NCBI GenBank assembly: GCA_902779395.1
Contig: CACZBK010000023.1
Coordinates: 1 to 53,616, forward strand
Source of the DNA: an uncultured Lachnospiraceae bacterium
Lineage (GTDB): Bacteria; Bacillota; Clostridia; Lachnospirales; Lachnospiraceae
Length of the DNA stretch: 53,616 bases
Direction of reading: 5' to 3'
Part shown: piece by piece, positions 13,904 to 22,182 of the stretch
How the letters are laid out: every line of letters starts with the position of its first letter
How positions within the stretch are numbered: the first letter of the stretch is position 1
Made by a program: the position numbers and the translations under genes
Notes under the pieces: generated by a model
Told to the model about the DNA's origin: nothing
What the model saw: the letters and a program-made list of their open reading frames with translations, nothing else
Database searches by the model: none

Positions 13904-15381
13904 TCCTCTCTCTTTCCCAGCGTCACTTCTGCTTCCATGCTCTTGTACTCGGCCCCGGCAGATCGCAGATATCCTACCTGTGCTGTCATTCCCGGATCCA
14001 TACTCTGCAATGTATTCATGTAATCATTTACGCTGCTTATAGTTACATCGCCTATCTTGACTATTATATCACCTTTTGCCAGACCTGCGGCCAATGCCGG
14101 CGAATCCATCTCGACCTGGTCTATATATACACCCTGCGGAAGTCCCAGATCCTGCGAGAGTTCCTGGGTTATCTCTGCGATCTCCAGTCCCATCCATGCA
14201 CGTTCTCTTCCGTTTGAAAGATCCTCGATCAGCTTACGTATACTGCTTATACCATAAGCATAGATCATATTTTCCATGCCGGGATCATTATGTCCGGTAC
14301 AGATTATACCGGTAACCTGCCCGCGTATATTAACTATCACGCCGCTGGCATCTTCACTGCCAAATATATCGGTAGTCATCAGCTGATAAGACGCATCACT
14401 CATACTGACTACTCTTGAAGCGGACGTAACCGCTCCATAGCAGATAGAACTTACGCCAAGGGGATTTCCCACAGCCATAACGGCATTACCCAGAATACTG
14501 CTGGAATACGAGCTTCCGAGAGTGGCTGCCATAATATTCTCCCTTGTAGCATCACTTATATCAGAAAGCTTCATTGCATAAACAGCCAGTTCCGTATCGG
14601 GATCAAGTGCTTTCAAAACGACCTTCCCCCTGCTGCCGTCTGCAAACCTGACGTTCAGATTTTCCGGATCGGTCAGCTTTTCGGAATCCGCAAGTATCAG
14701 CAGTTCATAACCATTCTCGCCTACTATCATTCCTACAGTCTGATATGCCGATGCCTCCGCCACATTATTCCATTCCGTTATATCAGGTGAAACGCTGACT
14801 GTTACCAGGCTTTTGCTCACCTCCTTGGAGAGAGCATACATCTTGCGATACAGCTGCCGGTAATCTTCAAGCTCAAGCGGCACCTGTTCATATACTATCT
14901 TCGGCTCATTATCCTCCGGTACCGGTGTGGGTGTAGGTTCAGGTGTTTTGTTCGCACTTACATTCTCTTCAGCCTGATTTGCACTTAAAACATCCTCATC
15001 ATTTAAACTCATCTGTTTGATGGGTGTTTCGATGACCAGCTGTTCCGGATCTTCCTCATCAGGCATCACATGAACACTGTACACTTCCTCCTCTTCGGTA
15101 TTTTCCGGCAGCTCAACTGATTTGAGCTCCATTTCCTCGTCTGCGTTAAGCCATCTGCTGAGTTTGGGTTCGATAAAGAGTATGGTAAGACAGGCCACCA
15201 GGCCAAATACAAGCGCCATGCCTGCCGTAAGGATGAAACGTCTCAGCAGCTTTGCCCGGTTTACCGGACGCTCCCTGATCTGTTCCCTTATAAAATCATA
15301 ATCACTGGCTTCCTGCCGGCCAGCTTTTTCCTCTTTATTTTCTTCTGCTTTTTTTTCTTCTGTTTTTTCTTTATCACTCAT
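13900..15381 (-). CDS. Membrane-anchored HtrA-like protein with lost catalytic triad, PDZ domain
   Basis: 493 residues. A charged Lys/Glu-rich cytoplasmic N-terminus (about 1-50) precedes one membrane helix (about 50-70), an acidic Pro-rich linker, a trypsin-like HtrA domain (about 175-385) and a C-terminal PDZ domain (about 390-485). The three catalytic sites look broken. The usual T-N-x-H-V is L-L-I-L-A-D; T-D-L-A-V is T-E-L-A-V; G-N-S-G-G is reduced to E-D-A-S-G. It is therefore probably a pseudoprotease that binds peptides or scaffolds at the envelope. Its start overlaps the recU stop by one base. Confidence 0.8.
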   Translation of the reverse strand: MSDKEKTEEKKAEENKEEKAGRQEASDYDFIREQIRERPVNRAKLLRRFILTAGMALVFGLVACLTILFIEPKLSRWLNADEEMELKSVELPENTEEEEVYSVHVMPDEEDPEQLVIETPIKQMSLNDEDVLSANQAEENVSANKTPEPTPTPVPEDNEPKIVYEQVPLELEDYRQLYRKMYALSKEVSKSLVTVSVSPDITEWNNVAEASAYQTVGMIVGENGYELLILADSEKLTDPENLNVRFADGSRGKVVLKALDPDTELAVYAMKLSDISDATRENIMAATLGSSYSSSILGNAVMAVGNPLGVSSICYGAVTSASRVVSMSDASYQLMTTDIFGSEDASGVIVNIRGQVTGIICTGHNDPGMENMIYAYGISSIRKLIEDLSNGRERAWMGLEIAEITQELSQDLGLPQGVYIDQVEMDSPALAAGLAKGDIIVKIGDVTISSVNDYMNTLQSMDPGMTAQVGYLRSAGAEYKSMEAEVTLGKREE

Positions 15382-15917
15382 TATTCACTACGCTCCTGCA
15401 GGTCACGGTTCAGCATATCGAGATACGGGACCAGTATACTGCGATGCGGCCGTATCACATATTCCGGGTCAAGTTCATCATGCCGGAAGCTTTTCCTGCC
15501 GCCGTTTTCACCTCTCTGCCAGAAACGCTCAACCTCTGAAAATCTTAAATAGTACAGCTCATCAAGCCCTGTAAAATTGATCAGAAGAAAGGCGACTCCG
15601 TCCTGTTTTTCAAAATCCCTCATGAATTCTATCTGATGCGGATGGATATTTCTCAATGCAAAGGTCTCCTCTGCACATTCCTTGGCATCAAAACATACCG
15701 GAACTCCCTGCACTACCCCTATATAATCCACTGTACTCTTCTGGTCAAAATAGGCCAGCGTGATACGGGAACCTTCCTTATCTATTTCCATAGGAGTAAT
15801 GGGGGTTGGCACTTTCTGTATCAATGCCAGACCATTCTCCCTGTATTTTTCATTGCTGCGGTTGATCATCTCCTCAAGAGTAGAGCCCCTGAGTCCTCTG
15901 GTATTCCATGTACCCAT
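15381..15917 (-). CDS. recU: RecU Holliday-junction resolvase
   Basis: 178 residues matching the RecU family: N-T-R-G-x-R-G near the N-terminus, the Asp of S-T-V-D-Y-I-G-V, and the D-A-K-E metal-binding core typical of this endonuclease fold. It resolves four-way junctions in recombination and chromosome segregation in Firmicutes. In many Firmicutes recU sits beside a penicillin-binding protein gene; here its neighbours are an RluA-type synthase and an HtrA-like gene. The ribosome binding site before the ATG is weak. Confidence 0.9.
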   Translation of the reverse strand: MGTWNTRGLRGSTLEEMINRSNEKYRENGLALIQKVPTPITPMEIDKEGSRITLAYFDQKSTVDYIGVVQGVPVCFDAKECAEETFALRNIHPHQIEFMRDFEKQDGVAFLLINFTGLDELYYLRFSEVERFWQRGENGGRKSFRHDELDPEYVIRPHRSILVPYLDMLNRDLQERSE

Positions 15918-15951
15918 TCTGTCACGGCAGGAAATCTATCCATGCCCCTCC

Positions 15952-16608
15952 CTACATCTTCACATCTGCTTCAAAACTTTTTCTTTCACCGCTCAGCGGA
16001 TGCGTAAACTCCAGACGCACGGCTGCCAGACAAAGTCTTCTTATTCCGTTTTCTTTCGCGTATTCAAGAGCTTTTTCATTTCCGTAACGCTGATCGCCCA
16101 GTATGGGTGCACCTGCGTGAGCTAACTGCAGCCTTATCTGATGATGCCTTCCGCTGTGCAGCACTATACGGAGCAGCCGGGTATATTCATCTTCTTCAAT
16201 ACAGTCATACTCAAGTACAGCCTTCTGCGCACCTCTTTCATTTTCAGCGGCTATACGCGACATATTGTTTTTTCCCTTTATAATGTAATCTTCCAGCCTG
16301 CCGCTCCGGTTAAGGATCCTGCCGTATACCCTTGCCAGATACTCCTTATACATGCCTCCGCCCTCTTTGACCTGTGCCGAAAGCGACGAAGCCGCTTGTG
16401 GTGTCTTCGCAAATACAACCAGTCCTTCCACAGGCTGGTCCAGACGATGCACGACTCCAAGATACGGTTCTCCTGCAAAGTCCCGCGCCAGGTACTTCTT
16501 AAGCTCACTTACCATATCCTTTGCGGCTATGCCTGAAGTCTGTACCGGCATTCCTGCAGCCTTCCGGCACACTATCAATGCTTCATCTTCATATATTATT
16601 TCTACCAC
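15952..16608 (-). CDS. RluA-family pseudouridine synthase
   Basis: 218 residues from GTG 16608, chosen because AAGGAG lies exactly 5 bases upstream; a longer in-frame version starts within the preceding gene without a site. The catalytic Asp is in H-R-L-D-Q-P-V-E-G, and S-G-R-H-H-Q-I-R-L-Q is the second family motif. It should isomerise uridine to pseudouridine in rRNA or tRNA; the target is unknown. No S4 domain is present, so it is a compact member. The GTG overlaps the stop of the response regulator gene. Confidence 0.87.
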   Translation of the reverse strand: MVEIIYEDEALIVCRKAAGMPVQTSGIAAKDMVSELKKYLARDFAGEPYLGVVHRLDQPVEGLVVFAKTPQAASSLSAQVKEGGGMYKEYLARVYGRILNRSGRLEDYIIKGKNNMSRIAAENERGAQKAVLEYDCIEEDEYTRLLRIVLHSGRHHQIRLQLAHAGAPILGDQRYGNEKALEYAKENGIRRLCLAAVRLEFTHPLSGERKSFEADVKM

Positions 16609-17306
16609 TGCGGCTCCTTCCCCTGAAAATAATATCCCACACCCCACTCGGTGCAGATAATGGTGGGATAAGCCGGTTTCTCCTCAGTCATGCCTCTCAG
16701 CTTTCTGATATGAACGGTCACTGTGGCCATATCGCCCAGAGCCTCTCCTCCCCATACACGACGATATAATTCCTCTTTCGTGAAGACCCTGTCCGGATGC
16801 CGCATCAAAAAAAGCAGGAGTTCGTATTCCTTTCTGGTAGGGTGTTTTTCCCTGCCATGAACCCAGACACGCCTGTGTTTTGTATCCACACAGATATCCC
16901 TGCCTTCTACCAGCTCGCGTTCATCATTCAAAAGAGCACCGCAAGCCGCCTCTCTCCTTATAGCTGCCGCTGCTTTTGCTGCCAGTTCCCCGGGCTTTAA
17001 CGGCTTTGTTATATAATCATCCGCCCCTGCATCCAGGGCCGTTATCACTTCTGTCCCGCCGCTGCGGGAACTGAGGATAAAAACAGGCACTTTGCTCTGC
17101 CGCCTTATCGCAGCCAGCATAGCAGGCAAATCCCGATCCACTCCGTCAGTATCGAGCATGATAAGGGGATAAGGCTTGACAGCCAGCATCAGCAGTGCCG
17201 CTTCAGCATCACGCTCACGGCAGACAGGCAGACCACGGGGATCAAAATGCTCCCTGATCTGCATTTCAGTCTCATCGTCTGTTGTTATCAGCAGTAACTC
17301 AGTCAT
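16602..17306 (-). CDS. OmpR/PhoB-type response regulator
   Basis: 234 residues. The receiver domain has the acidic pair in T-T-D-D-E, the phosphoacceptor Asp in M-L-D-T-D-G and the Lys in I-T-K-P-L. The C-terminal winged helix (about 135-230) carries T-R-K-E-Y-E-L-L and V-T-V-H-I-R-K-L-R. It would be phosphorylated by a histidine kinase, but none is encoded nearby, so it is an orphan in this window. It heads a tightly packed run through rluA-like, recU, htrA-like and yhaM. Confidence 0.9.
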   Translation of the reverse strand: MTELLLITTDDETEMQIREHFDPRGLPVCRERDAEAALLMLAVKPYPLIMLDTDGVDRDLPAMLAAIRRQSKVPVFILSSRSGGTEVITALDAGADDYITKPLKPGELAAKAAAAIRREAACGALLNDERELVEGRDICVDTKHRRVWVHGREKHPTRKEYELLLFLMRHPDRVFTKEELYRRVWGGEALGDMATVTVHIRKLRGMTEEKPAYPTIICTEWGVGYYFQGKEPQW

Positions 17307-17337
17307 TGTACCATTATATCACATAATTTTCGAAATG

Positions 17338-17368
17338 AAAAACCGCCTTTACCGTAAAAGGCGGTTTT
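17338..17368 (-). terminator. Terminator after the OhrR-like gene
   Basis: AAAACCGCCTTT and AAAGGCGGTTTT pair around a 5-base loop and are followed by five T on the minus strand. A second perfect hairpin (AGGGCAG/CTGCCCT, about 17371-17390) lies between it and the OhrR-like stop. Confidence 0.8.
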
Positions 17369-17409
17369 CAAAGGGCAGTTATCCCTGCCCTGATCCGTTC
17401 ACACAACTG

Positions 17410-17841
17410 TCAGTCTTCCAGGAACTTATACAGCAGCCTGTACAGCTCTTTCGTATCCTTCTCGCTAAGCCTGCTCCCGCTCTCGGCCAGTTTCATGGGT
17501 ATATCCCTGCATTTCTCTTTAAGAGAGTTCCCTTTATCCGTTATGCTGACTATAGTAACACGTTCATCTTCCTTAGACCTTGCTCTGGTGATATATCCTT
17601 CTTTTTCCAGATGTTTGAGCAGAGGAGTAAGTGTTCCCGCATCCAGATGGAGTATGCTGCCAAGCTGTCCCACATTGACACTCTCTTTTTCCCACAGAAC
17701 CATGAACACGACATACTGGGTATATGTCAGCCCGATCGGCTTCAGAAAAGGGGTATATGCCGCCACTATCTTTCTCCCGCAGGCATACAAGGGAAAACAT
17801 AATTGATTTTTCAGTAAAAGCTGTTCATATTCCTGCGCCAT
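17410..17841 (-). CDS. OhrR-like MarR-family peroxide-sensing regulator
   Basis: 143 residues. The N-terminus reads L-L-L-K-N-Q-L-C-F-P-L-Y-A, matching OhrR with its redox-sensing Cys (residue 15). The helix-turn-helix contains L-D-A-G-T-L-T-P-L-L-K-H-L-E, the recognition region shared by OhrR proteins. In that family, oxidation of the N-terminal Cys by organic peroxide releases DNA. It follows the glutathione peroxidase gene by 11 bases in the same operon, so regulator and detoxifying enzyme are co-transcribed and probably autoregulated. Confidence 0.87.
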   Translation of the reverse strand: MAQEYEQLLLKNQLCFPLYACGRKIVAAYTPFLKPIGLTYTQYVVFMVLWEKESVNVGQLGSILHLDAGTLTPLLKHLEKEGYITRARSKEDERVTIVSITDKGNSLKEKCRDIPMKLAESGSRLSEKDTKELYRLLYKFLED

Positions 17842-17852
17842 GACTGTTCTCC

Positions 17853-18395
17853 TTATAAAAGACTCTCAACACATCTATCAACTTCATGCATTTTTGCTGA
17901 AGGCTCAAACCTTGCCACAACCTTTCCGCTCCTGTCTACCACAAACTTTGTGAAATTCCACTTGATATCCGGATTGTTCTTATAATCCTTATCCTGCTTT
18001 GCAAGCATCAGATTCAGGGCGATCGCTGCTCCTCCTATCCCGAATCCCTCAAAGCCTTTCTGCTCTTTCAGATATTTAAACAGAGGGATAGCATTCTCAC
18101 CGTTTACATCAGACTTTTTCATCTGCGGAAACTGCGTATGGTATTTTAATGAACAAAATTCATGGATCTCTTCGTCTGTTCCCGGAGTCTGCCCCGCAAA
18201 CTGATTGCAGGGTACGTCGATCACTTCAAAGCCTTTGTCATGGTATTTTTCATACATTGTCTCTATGTCCTTATAATGCGGCGTGAACCCGCAGCCGGTG
18301 GCTGTATTGACTATCAGCACAACCTTTCCTTCGTAATCTTTCATAGATATCTCTTCGCCGGATGAAGCTGTAACACTCAGATCATAAAAACTCAT
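17853..18395 (-). CDS. Glutathione peroxidase-family thiol peroxidase
   Basis: 180 residues with the peroxidase motifs: catalytic Cys in A-T-G-C-G-F-T-P (about 35), Gln in P-C-N-Q-F-A-G-Q and Trp in W-N-F-T-K-F. It is a Cys rather than selenocysteine enzyme, and members in bacteria usually use thioredoxin. It reduces hydrogen peroxide or lipid hydroperoxides. The partner regulator is OhrR-like. It is read from a near-consensus promoter in the divergent region shared with the ABC exporter. Confidence 0.92.
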   Translation of the reverse strand: MSFYDLSVTASSGEEISMKDYEGKVVLIVNTATGCGFTPHYKDIETMYEKYHDKGFEVIDVPCNQFAGQTPGTDEEIHEFCSLKYHTQFPQMKKSDVNGENAIPLFKYLKEQKGFEGFGIGGAAIALNLMLAKQDKDYKNNPDIKWNFTKFVVDRSGKVVARFEPSAKMHEVDRCVESLL

Positions 18396-18441
18396 GATAT
18401 ATATCCTCCTTTGATCATATATGGTTTTCGTATCTGTTCAC

Positions 18442-18470
18442 ATTATATTTTGTCAAATATTATTTGTCAA
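18442..18470 (-). promoter_or_regulatory. Consensus promoter of gpx-ohrR operon with internal palindrome
   Basis: On the minus strand, TTGACA (18465-18470) and TATAAT (18442-18447) are separated by 17 bases, a perfect sigma-A promoter. CAAAT-AAT-ATTTG (18454-18466) lies between and overlaps the -35 edge; a second repeat AACAC/GTGTT lies just upstream. A MarR-type dimer would fit the palindrome, so this is a candidate OhrR operator. Confidence 0.7.
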
Positions 18471-18499
18471 CACTTTTTGTGTTTTTTATCAGACTTTTT

Positions 18500-18529
18500 T
18501 TGTATCACTATGCAATAATATGGTATAAT
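18500..18529 (+). promoter_or_regulatory. Probable promoter of the ABC exporter pair
   Basis: TATAAT at 18524-18529 with a weak -35 TTGTAT at 18500-18505 (18-base spacer), 38 bases before the first ABC gene start. Confidence 0.5.
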
Positions 18530-18566
18530 CTGTTCCTGTAAAGCGAGATTCAAGGGAGCACGATAA

Positions 18567-20309
18567 GTGAAACTGATCTTCAGATACATGCGAAAATACA
18601 GCTATGCCATTTTTCTGGCGATATTTATCAAGCTCATCGGAACCATGTTCGAGCTTACCCTTCCCTATATCCTGGAATACATGATCGATCATGTGGTACC
18701 CGAAAAGGACATCACCCCGGTCCTTTTATGGGGTGCTCTCATGTTCGTCGCCACTGTCTGCTGCCGGCAGTTTAATGTAGCAGCCAACAGACGTGCTATA
18801 GATAACGCCCACAGGATCAGTTATGACGTACGCCGGGATCTTTTTAAAGTGACCGCCAATCTCTCCGGGGACAGCTTTGATGAAGTGGGGCTCCCCAGTC
18901 TTATAAGCCGTATGACATCCGACAGCTATAATGTACAGACTGCAGCAGCGCAGCTCCAGTCCCTGTGCGTAAGAGCGCCCATAATGCTTCTCGGCGGAGT
19001 GGTCATGACACTTTTAATGGACCGTTATCTTGCCATGATACTGGTCATCATACTTCCGTTTCTTATCGCTGTTGTCTTCATAGTATCCTCAAAAGGCATA
19101 CCGATGTATATGCATGTACAGCAAAAGCTCGATACCGTGGTACGCATCATGCGGGAGAACATTAGCGGCATCAGGGTTGTAAAGGCTCTCAGCAAAGCAT
19201 CATACGAAAAAAAACGTTTCGGAAACGCCAATGAGGAAATGACCGCCAGCGATGTAAAAGCCGGCACCGTAATGGCCATTCCGGGCCCGTTCATGCAGCT
19301 CTGTCTGAATATCGGCCTGACCCTGGTCGTGATCTGCGGTGCAAAAAGGGTAAACGAAGGAAATATGGAGCCCGGTATCATCCTGGCATTCCTCACATAT
19401 TTTAATATGATCACCATGGGTGTCATGGGGTTAAACCGCATATTCATGAGTCTGTCCAAAGCCAGCGCCAGCGCCGACAGGATAGATGCCGTCATTTCAA
19501 AGGGTGATGAGTGGGTATGCCATACCGTTCCCGATAACCCCCTCTCCGCCGACAGCTTCATCGAATTCAGAAATGTCAGCTTTTCATACGGAAAAGAAAA
19601 CAAAGCTTCCGGAGATTTTGTGGGCGGCAAACGGGAGAAGGCCCTCGACGATATAAGCTTCTGCCTTCGCAGGGGACAGAGCCTCGGTATAATAGGACCG
19701 ACAGGCTGCGGCAAAACCACCGTCATAAACCTGCTCCTGCGTTTTTATGATGCGGACGATGGCAGCATCACCATAGACGGCAGGGATATAAGGACATACG
19801 GCAAGGACGAACTCAGGAAGCACTTCGGCGTCGTATTCCAGAATGACATGATCTTTAAGGATTCCCTCAGGAACAATATCGACTTCGGAAGAAACTTAAG
19901 TGAAGAAGAGCTTCTTGCTGCTGCAAGGGATGCACAGGCCATTGAATACATAGACGGCCTGGATGCGGGCCTTGATCATCAGGCTGATATAAAAGGCGCC
20001 AACTTATCCGGAGGCCAGCGTCAAAGGCTTCTGGTATCGCGCGCCTTAGCCGGAAGACCCGGGATCCTTATCCTGGATGACAGCTCCAGCGCTCTGGATT
20101 ATAAGACAGATTCCGATATGAGACACGCTATCAGTGAAAATCACAAAGACAGCACTCTGATCCTGATCGCACAGCGTGTCAGCAGTGTTATGAACATGGA
20201 CATTATAATGGTAATGGATAACGGTAGATGCATAGGTCTGGGCACGCACGATGAACTGATGAAAAACTGTGCCGCATATCGCGAAACATACGAAATGCAG
20301 ACCTGCTGA
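18567..20309 (+). CDS. ABC exporter half-transporter, degenerate-site subunit
   Basis: 580 residues from a GTG start with GGGAG 8 bases upstream. An N-terminal six-helix membrane domain (about 1-300) is followed by an ABC ATPase domain with Walker A G-P-T-G-C-G-K-T-T and canonical signature L-S-G-G-Q. The residue after the Walker B Asp is Asp rather than Glu (I-L-D-D-S-S-S-A-L-D), and the switch His is Gln (I-A-Q-R-V-S-S). These are hallmarks of the subunit that contributes the non-catalytic ATP site in heterodimeric exporters such as BmrCD/LmrCD/TM287-288. The substrate is unknown, often drugs or lipids. The partner follows at once. Confidence 0.9.
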   Translation: MKLIFRYMRKYSYAIFLAIFIKLIGTMFELTLPYILEYMIDHVVPEKDITPVLLWGALMFVATVCCRQFNVAANRRAIDNAHRISYDVRRDLFKVTANLSGDSFDEVGLPSLISRMTSDSYNVQTAAAQLQSLCVRAPIMLLGGVVMTLLMDRYLAMILVIILPFLIAVVFIVSSKGIPMYMHVQQKLDTVVRIMRENISGIRVVKALSKASYEKKRFGNANEEMTASDVKAGTVMAIPGPFMQLCLNIGLTLVVICGAKRVNEGNMEPGIILAFLTYFNMITMGVMGLNRIFMSLSKASASADRIDAVISKGDEWVCHTVPDNPLSADSFIEFRNVSFSYGKENKASGDFVGGKREKALDDISFCLRRGQSLGIIGPTGCGKTTVINLLLRFYDADDGSITIDGRDIRTYGKDELRKHFGVVFQNDMIFKDSLRNNIDFGRNLSEEELLAAARDAQAIEYIDGLDAGLDHQADIKGANLSGGQRQRLLVSRALAGRPGILILDDSSSALDYKTDSDMRHAISENHKDSTLILIAQRVSSVMNMDIIMVMDNGRCIGLGTHDELMKNCAAYRETYEMQTC

Positions 20310-20334
20310 TCCTTATCTTTCGGAGGATAAAAAA

Positions 20335-22113
20335 ATGCCGGGACCCGGAGACCGGGGAGGAGAAAAACAGAAACCTAAAAACGCCAAAAAAACTTTAAGG
20401 CGTTTACTTGCGTACATGCTGAGATACGGATGGGTATTTTTTGTGCTGCTGATCTTTGCTTTCGCAAGTAATATCGGAAATCTCCTGGGCCCCGACTTTG
20501 CGGGAAAAGCCATCAACGAAGCCACCGCCGGCAAGGGAAACGTTAACATGCATATGGTGATACGATACGGCCTGTTAATGCTCCTGGTCTATGTCGGAAG
20601 CAATATCCTTTCTTTCCTGGTAAATATAGGAATGATGTACGTAGGCAGAAAAGTAGCCCGTAATCTGCGCAGGGATGTTTTTAATAAGCTCATGGAACTT
20701 CCCGTAGATTACTTCGACAAGCATCTGGCCGGAGATATAATAAGCCGCGTTTCCTATGACATAGATGTGGTATGCACCAGCCTTTCATCGGATATCGTGC
20801 AGATACTCACCAGTACCGTGACTGTAGCCGGAAGCTTTTTCATGATGTGTCTTATATCGCTTCCGCTTGTGATGTGTATGATCTTTACCATACCGGCTTC
20901 CATCCTGTTCACCAGATATATGGGGAAAAAAACAAGGCCTCTCTACCGTGCACGCAGCCGTGCATACGGAGAGATGAACGGATTTGCCGAGGAGATGTTT
21001 ACCGGTCAGAAGACCATACTTTCCTATGCCAACGAAGACCGTGTATGTGAACGTTTTTCCGCAATAAACAAGGCAGCAGCCGAAGCATATAAAGAAGCCG
21101 ACGGCCTGGGCATGACAATGGGTCCCACCATAGGAATGATAAGCAATACAGGCCTTTCGGCAATAGGTCTGGGCGGCGCTATTCTTTATATGTATAACAT
21201 CGTAGGGCTGGGGCAGATCTCAAGCTTCATCCTCTACAGCCGCAAGTTCAGCGGTCCCATAAACGAGATCTCCAATATTATCAACGAGATATTCAGTGCT
21301 CTGGCCGCGGCAGAAAGAGTCTTTGCCCTTCTCGACGAGCCTGAAGAGGTAAAGGATATCGAAGGCGCAGCGGAACTCAAAAATGCAAAAGGCCATGTTG
21401 AAGTGAATGACGTGGAATTCGGATATATCAGCGGAAAGACAATACTTCATGATCTTAACATGAAAGCAGCTCCCGGCGAAACAGTTGCGATCGTCGGACA
21501 TACAGGTGCCGGTAAGACAACTATGATCAACCTGCTGATGCGATTCTATGATCCGTGGAGCGGAAAGATATGCGTGGACGGAAAGGAAAACCGCAGCTAT
21601 ACCATGGAAAGCCTCAGAAAGAGCTATTCGATGGTATTACAGGAAACCTGGGTATTCAACGGTACCATATTTGATAACATCGCCTACGGCAAAGAGAATG
21701 CGACGCACGAAGAAGTCACAAAAGCCGCAAAAGCAGCTCATATACACAATTATATAATGAAGCTGCCCGAAGGATACAATACAGTCATCAGCGAAGATGG
21801 CGGAAATATAAGCAAAGGCCAGAAACAGCTTATCACCATCGCCCGTGCCATGCTTTACGATACGGGGATGCTGATACTCGACGAAGCGACAAGCAATGTG
21901 GATACCTCTACCGAACGTAAGGTTCAGGATGCGATGAAAAAGCTTATGAAGGGAAAGACATGCTTTATAATAGCCCACAGATTATCAACGATCAGAAATG
22001 CCGATAACATCATAGTCATGGAACACGGGGATGTGATCGAACAGGGCTGTCATGATGTACTGATGGAGAAAAAAGGAGCATATTACAGGCTTTACAGGAG
22101 CCAGTTTGAATAA
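20335..22113 (+). CDS. ABC exporter half-transporter, catalytic-site subunit
   Basis: 592 residues from ATG 20335, chosen for CGGAGG 8 bases upstream; an earlier in-frame ATG lies inside the first ABC gene without a site. A short Pro/Gly-rich N-terminus precedes the membrane domain and ATPase domain. Walker A is G-H-T-G-A-G-K-T-T, Walker B is I-L-D-E-A-T-S with the catalytic Glu, and the switch His is present (I-A-H-R-L-S). The signature is altered to I-S-K-G-Q. Pairing its intact Walker site with the L-S-G-G-Q of the first subunit gives one competent ATP site. Confidence 0.92.
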   Translation: MPGPGDRGGEKQKPKNAKKTLRRLLAYMLRYGWVFFVLLIFAFASNIGNLLGPDFAGKAINEATAGKGNVNMHMVIRYGLLMLLVYVGSNILSFLVNIGMMYVGRKVARNLRRDVFNKLMELPVDYFDKHLAGDIISRVSYDIDVVCTSLSSDIVQILTSTVTVAGSFFMMCLISLPLVMCMIFTIPASILFTRYMGKKTRPLYRARSRAYGEMNGFAEEMFTGQKTILSYANEDRVCERFSAINKAAAEAYKEADGLGMTMGPTIGMISNTGLSAIGLGGAILYMYNIVGLGQISSFILYSRKFSGPINEISNIINEIFSALAAAERVFALLDEPEEVKDIEGAAELKNAKGHVEVNDVEFGYISGKTILHDLNMKAAPGETVAIVGHTGAGKTTMINLLMRFYDPWSGKICVDGKENRSYTMESLRKSYSMVLQETWVFNGTIFDNIAYGKENATHEEVTKAAKAAHIHNYIMKLPEGYNTVISEDGGNISKGQKQLITIARAMLYDTGMLILDEATSNVDTSTERKVQDAMKKLMKGKTCFIIAHRLSTIRNADNIIVMEHGDVIEQGCHDVLMEKKGAYYRLYRSQFE

Positions 22114-22182
22114 ACAGTCCCTGTTTTACATAAATAACTTACTTTGCTATAATATTACCTGATTTGGGGAGGGTTTAAACAG

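Noticed and set aside
18567-22113. Toxin or antibiotic export island
   Set aside because: No biosynthetic or peptide-precursor gene is next to the ABC pair, so no substrate class can be supported.
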